From NCBI GenBank assembly GCA_902385025.1, contig CABMDX010000366.1, positions 1 to 7,630 on the forward strand: a stretch of DNA of 7,630 nucleotides, written 5' to 3'. The translations under genes were made by a program, and so were the position numbers. The notes beneath the pieces are model-generated. The model saw nothing but the letters and a program-made list of their open reading frames with translations. It searched no databases and had not been told where the DNA came from. The stretch comes from an uncultured archaeon (lineage in GTDB: Archaea > Halobacteriota > Methanosarcinia > Methanotrichales > Methanotrichaceae). This document shows positions 5,691-7,630 of the stretch, one piece after another (positions within the stretch are counted from its first letter, which is position 1; every line of letters begins with the position of its first letter).

Positions 5691-6460
5691 GCTTCTCTGA
5701 GGAAGGTGCCTTCTCCGCCGTGCTGCTCTATGTACTTCACGACTGCCTGAGCAGACTTTTTGAGAATAGACTCCGCGTGCTTGTAATCAGGTGCAGTTAC
5801 ATGAATGCGGTAGCGCGGCGCGCCTATGTAGGTGATGGAGAGGGTGGCGTCCTTATCTTTAATGCGCTTGGCTTGCTTGAGAGCTTTGCGAATGACCTCC
5901 ACACCGTCGGGGGCAGGAGACGTGATATCCACATAGCCGCTGATATCAACTGAGGGAATCTTGACGTTATCCCGGGAGAGGCTCTCCAGGATACGCACAT
6001 CTTCCTCGGTCAAAGATGCATCTTTAAGAGCCTCGGCCCCGCTGATTGCTGCTTCTTCCATGGCCAGATAAAGGCTGTCGTAGGCAGCCACCAAGGCATC
6101 GGCCACGCGCTGCACGTCGCCCGGCCGATCTTTGTAGGCCATCTCCAGCCATTTCCAGGCCTTTTGATCGGCCTTCCATTCCTGGATCTTTTCCCGGCGC
6201 TGATGCTCATTCACATCTTTCAGGGAAAGATCGATGTGGTGCCGGGATGTATCTACATTCAGGACTTTGCAGACTATCTTCTGTCCCTCTCGCACATGGT
6301 CGCGAATGTACTTGATCCATCCGCTGGCCACTTCAGAGATATGAATCAGGCCCTGTTTGCCGGAATACTCATCCAAAGAGACGAAGGCTCCGAAGTCCAC
6401 CACCTGTGTGACGGTGCAGACAACTAGAGATCCGGGCTCTGGCCAGCCCTCACGTTGCAT
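5687..6460 (-). CDS. eif2a: translation initiation factor aIF2 subunit alpha
   Basis: The alpha subunit of aIF2 joins the beta and gamma subunits to bring initiator Met-tRNA to the small ribosomal subunit. The protein has 257 residues, normal for the family, with three parts: an S1 OB-fold at about 8-83 (VVCTVTQVVDFGAFVSLDEY, then GLIHISEVASGWIKYI and VLNVDTSRHHIDLSLKDV), a helical middle domain at about 85-170 (WKWLEMAYKD, SLYLAMEEAA), and a C-terminal alpha/beta domain that contacts gamma (VDITSPAPDGVEVIRKAL, then ATLSITYIGAPRYRIHVTAP). The loop matching the eukaryotic Ser51 phosphorylation site reads SEVASGWIKYI, with Ala45 where Ser51 would fall. The ATG at 6460 lies 6 bases after the rps27e stop, and a GTGAT ribosome site sits over the end of that gene. 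The stop overlaps nop10 by ATGA. Confidence 0.95.
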   Translation of the reverse strand: MQREGWPEPGSLVVCTVTQVVDFGAFVSLDEYSGKQGLIHISEVASGWIKYIRDHVREGQKIVCKVLNVDTSRHHIDLSLKDVNEHQRREKIQEWKADQKAWKWLEMAYKDRPGDVQRVADALVAAYDSLYLAMEEAAISGAEALKDASLTEEDVRILESLSRDNVKIPSVDISGYVDITSPAPDGVEVIRKALKQAKRIKDKDATLSITYIGAPRYRIHVTAPDYKHAESILKKSAQAVVKYIEQHGGEGTFLREA

Positions 6461-6466
6461 TCAGAA

Positions 6467-6634
6467 TCACTCTAATGCTTCTACTATCTGGGTCTTTATC
6501 TCAGCCTTGCCGCCAGTGGGCTCCGCTAGAGTACGCCCGCAGACCAGGCACTTTACAACGGTGGAGGCATGAGCAAATATAATCTGCACATTCTCGCAGT
6601 CGTTGCACTTTACCTTGACGAACTTGGATGGCAG
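6467..6634 (-). CDS. rps27e: ribosomal protein S27e, apparent non-AUG (CTG) start
   Basis: A 55-residue small-subunit zinc-ribbon protein. The sequence [20 protein letters not shown] followed by [20 protein letters not shown] is diagnostic, with Cys pairs at 10/13 and 29/32 holding zinc. In frame, the nearest upstream stop is a TAA inside rpl44e, and no ATG, GTG or TTG lies between it and the first zinc pair. The first in-frame GTG is inside CENVQ and would remove two zinc ligands. GGAGG at 6646-6642 sits 7 bases before CTG at 6634-6632, an ideal spacing, so CTG is my start. ATA at 6640-6638 would give 57 residues but leaves almost no room for the Shine-Dalgarno. The gene begins almost at the rpl44e stop and ends 6 bases before aIF2-alpha. 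The product is certain; the start codon is inferred, and a sequence error is the alternative. Confidence 0.88.
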   Translation of the reverse strand: MPSKFVKVKCNDCENVQIIFAHASTVVKCLVCGRTLAEPTGGKAEIKTQIVEALE

Positions 6635-6636
6635 AT

Positions 6637-6921
6637 TTATCCCTCCACCAGATCGAACTTGCCGGCCCTGAAGCCCGCACGGTTATGGGCCTTCTTGCAG
6701 GTGTTGCACCGGTAGCGCAGATTCAGCCTCTTAGTGGGCTTGTCGCCGCCGGGAACCTTGGAGAACTTGCCTTGATTTCCTATTCCATTGGCTCTGAGGT
6801 TTCGCTGTCTTCTAATATGGGTCAGGGAAGATTCCCTTCCCTTCCTCACCCGCTCCACCGTTTGGGGGGTGTGCTTTTTGCAGAACGGACAATAAGCGTT
6901 AAGCTTTTTTGGCATCTTCAC
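6637..6921 (-). CDS. rpl44e: large-subunit ribosomal protein L44e
   Basis: This 94-residue protein is the archaeal/eukaryotic ribosomal protein L44e (eL42), which lies near the E site of the large subunit. The start [18 protein letters not shown], the region [20 protein letters not shown] (46-65) and [20 protein letters not shown] (70-89) are family hallmarks. Two Cys pairs (11/14 and 72/75) bind zinc. The [11 protein letters not shown] loop is the region that contacts the tRNA CCA end. GTG at 6921 gives the usual M-K-M-P beginning, but ATG at 6915 is possible. A GAGATGAT ribosome site lies 5 bases before the GTG. It starts 20 bases after the GINS gene and its stop overlaps the rps27e 5' region, so it belongs to the same operon. 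Confidence 0.96.
   Translation of the reverse strand: MKMPKKLNAYCPFCKKHTPQTVERVRKGRESSLTHIRRQRNLRANGIGNQGKFSKVPGGDKPTKRLNLRYRCNTCKKAHNRAGFRAGKFDLVEG
6641..6646 (-). promoter_or_regulatory. Shine-Dalgarno site of rps27e inside the end of rpl44e
   Basis: The minus strand reads GGTGGAGGG over the last codons of rpl44e. GGAGG is 7 bases from CTG at 6634-6632, and a start at ATA would leave only one base after it. The site therefore decides between the possible starts and points to CTG. Confidence 0.6.
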
Positions 6922-6941
6922 AACGCATCATCTCTCTAAAC

Positions 6942-7490
6942 TCACTTAATCTTCACTATGGAAGCTAGATTTTTATTGCGCAGATTTCTGGCGTGAACGG
7001 CCGGGAGCACGACCACATCATCCTTCGCGAGAAGGTAATTTTTCCCGTCAACTCCGACGAACATGGGAACACTATCCAGCAACCTCACAATTTCGTATTC
7101 CCGAGATATATCTTTCTTGCCCGTTAAAGGTCTTTCGGTGTGAGACACATGGGCCAAGATGGCCTCGCGACCGGAGGCAATCGCTGACAGAATCTGCCGA
7201 TAGATCTCCACCTCTTCCCCGGTCATGCCCTGGAAAGCATCATCTCTGGAGGCTGAGCGGGCATTCCTGAGCGCCCGGCGGATGATCTTCTTCACCCTCT
7301 GGTCGATGTGCTTATTGATTCTATTCGTCTCGCTCTTGAGGGTATCCTGAAGGATCTGAGCCTCTATGCTAAAGGGGTCTTCTACCTTGGATAACTCCTG
7401 CCCGAGGCTTGCCAGATAGCTTCCGACCTGCTGGTAAAAATTCAAATCCAGATGCTGAAGCTCCGCGGATTTGCGCTCATCCCGGAGCAT
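6942..7490 (-). CDS. GINS complex protein (Gins51-like), DNA replication
   Basis: GINS joins MCM and the GAN/RecJ-like protein in the archaeal replicative helicase complex. The protein has an N-terminal helical A domain (about 1-110, including ERKSAELQHLDLNFYQQVG and IDQRVKKIIRRALRNARSA) and a C-terminal small beta B domain (about 136-182, VPMFVGVDGKNYLLAKDDVV then LPAVHARNLRNKNLASIVKI). The A-then-B order is that of Gins51 (Psf1/Sld5-like). The start is doubtful. ATG at 7490 has no ribosome site within reach: GGAGG at 7516-7512 is 21 bases away. ACG at 7505-7503 has an ideal 6-base spacing and would add five residues to give MDLANMLRDERKS, close to the M-D-L/I opening of relatives. The frame is open to TAA at 7535-7533 without ATG, GTG or TTG. 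The listed end is the conventional ATG. It heads the operon with L44e, S27e and aIF2-alpha, a conserved euryarchaeal order. Confidence 0.85.
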   Translation of the reverse strand: MLRDERKSAELQHLDLNFYQQVGSYLASLGQELSKVEDPFSIEAQILQDTLKSETNRINKHIDQRVKKIIRRALRNARSASRDDAFQGMTGEEVEIYRQILSAIASGREAILAHVSHTERPLTGKKDISREYEIVRLLDSVPMFVGVDGKNYLLAKDDVVVLPAVHARNLRNKNLASIVKIK

Positions 7491-7510
7491 ATTGGCCAGA
7501 TCCGTTTTCT

Positions 7511-7517
7511 CCCTCCC
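7511..7517 (-). promoter_or_regulatory. Shine-Dalgarno site of the GINS gene
   Basis: The minus strand reads AAAAGGGAGGGAGAAAACG. The GGGAGGG core is 6 bases from an in-frame ACG but 21 bases from the first ATG, which suggests that translation starts upstream of the ATG. Confidence 0.55.
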
Positions 7518-7544
7518 TTTTGCGCGGGCTAATTATCAGATAAT

Positions 7545-7570
7545 TGAATACTTATAAGACTTATCACTTT
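7545..7570 (-). promoter_or_regulatory. archaeal promoter (TATA/BRE) of the GINS operon
   Basis: On the minus strand GAAAGTGATAAG (BRE-like, purine-rich) is followed by TCTTATAAGTATT, a good archaeal TATA element centred near 7555. Transcription would begin about 24-27 bases downstream, near 7530, leaving a short leader of roughly 12 bases before the GINS Shine-Dalgarno. This supports a promoter for the minus-strand block starting here even if the upstream gene also reads through. Confidence 0.6.
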
Positions 7571-7630
7571 CCGGGCTGTCTCGTTGCTGCCTCTGCCACA
7601 CCACGGGCCATGAGAAAGACGGCCAGATAT
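7564..7630 (-). CDS. C-terminal end of an upstream gene (partial; possibly primase small subunit PriS)
   Basis: The minus strand has an open frame entering at the window edge that encodes YLAVFLMARGVAEAATRQPG plus a final lysine and ends at TGA 7566-7564. The LAVFLMARGVAE helix looks like a real C-terminus. In related euryarchaea the gene before GINS is often priS, the small subunit of DNA primase, and the helix is compatible with that, but 21 residues are too few to assign it. It lies about 70 bases upstream of the GINS gene on the same strand, with a TATA element in between. Confidence 0.4.
   Translation of the reverse strand, partial: YLAVFLMARGVAEAATRQPGK

Overview
The window looks like chromosomal DNA of a methanogenic euryarchaeon, most likely the Methanosarcinales and possibly the Methanothrix (Methanosaeta) group. 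The reasons are archaeal-only proteins (aIF2-alpha, Nop10, L44e, S27e, an archaeal GINS protein, an archaeal-type PRPP synthetase), an archaeal TATA element, Shine-Dalgarno sites matching an anti-SD of GGAGGTGAT type, and T-run terminators. The lineage is inferred from gene order and sequence feel, not from a search.

The right two thirds (about 2585-7630) is one compact minus-strand block. Reading in the direction of transcription it holds: the tail of an upstream gene (perhaps priS), a promoter, a GINS-family replication protein, ribosomal protein L44e, ribosomal protein S27e, aIF2-alpha, Nop10, a PAC2-family proteasome-assembly-chaperone homologue, a PmbA/TldE-type protein and ribose-phosphate diphosphokinase (prs). 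Two junctions are 4-base ATGA overlaps and another is a 26-base overlap, so this is almost certainly an operon. It joins replication, ribosome structure, translation initiation, rRNA pseudouridylation, protein quality control and PRPP supply. Two of its genes, rps27e and the GINS gene, have no well-placed ATG, GTG or TTG start but do have strong Shine-Dalgarno sites in front of non-canonical codons. rps27e and nop10 are short genes that are easy to miss.

The left end (1-758) carries an intact plus-strand SAM-dependent methyltransferase behind a perfect AGGAGG, followed by a T-run terminator.

Between them (about 790-2580) lies a stretch of gene debris. On the minus strand are remnants that look like a provirus packaging cassette: the C-terminal end of a terminase large-subunit-like nuclease domain, a possible continuation or overlapping small ORF, and a small unrecognised gene broken by an in-frame TAA and a later frameshift. 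The terminase remnant is cut at about 2035 by a 5'-truncated tnpB of an IS200/IS605-type element on the plus strand. That tnpB keeps its zinc ribbon and last RuvC motifs and ends in a typical right-end hairpin about 30 bases from the prs stop. The tnpB reading frame is a chimera: its first 37 or so codons are the antisense of the terminase remnant, and its last codons run into the 3' end of prs. No intact new defence or mobile system is visible. The most unusual items are the non-AUG start candidates and the layered decay of the provirus/IS region.
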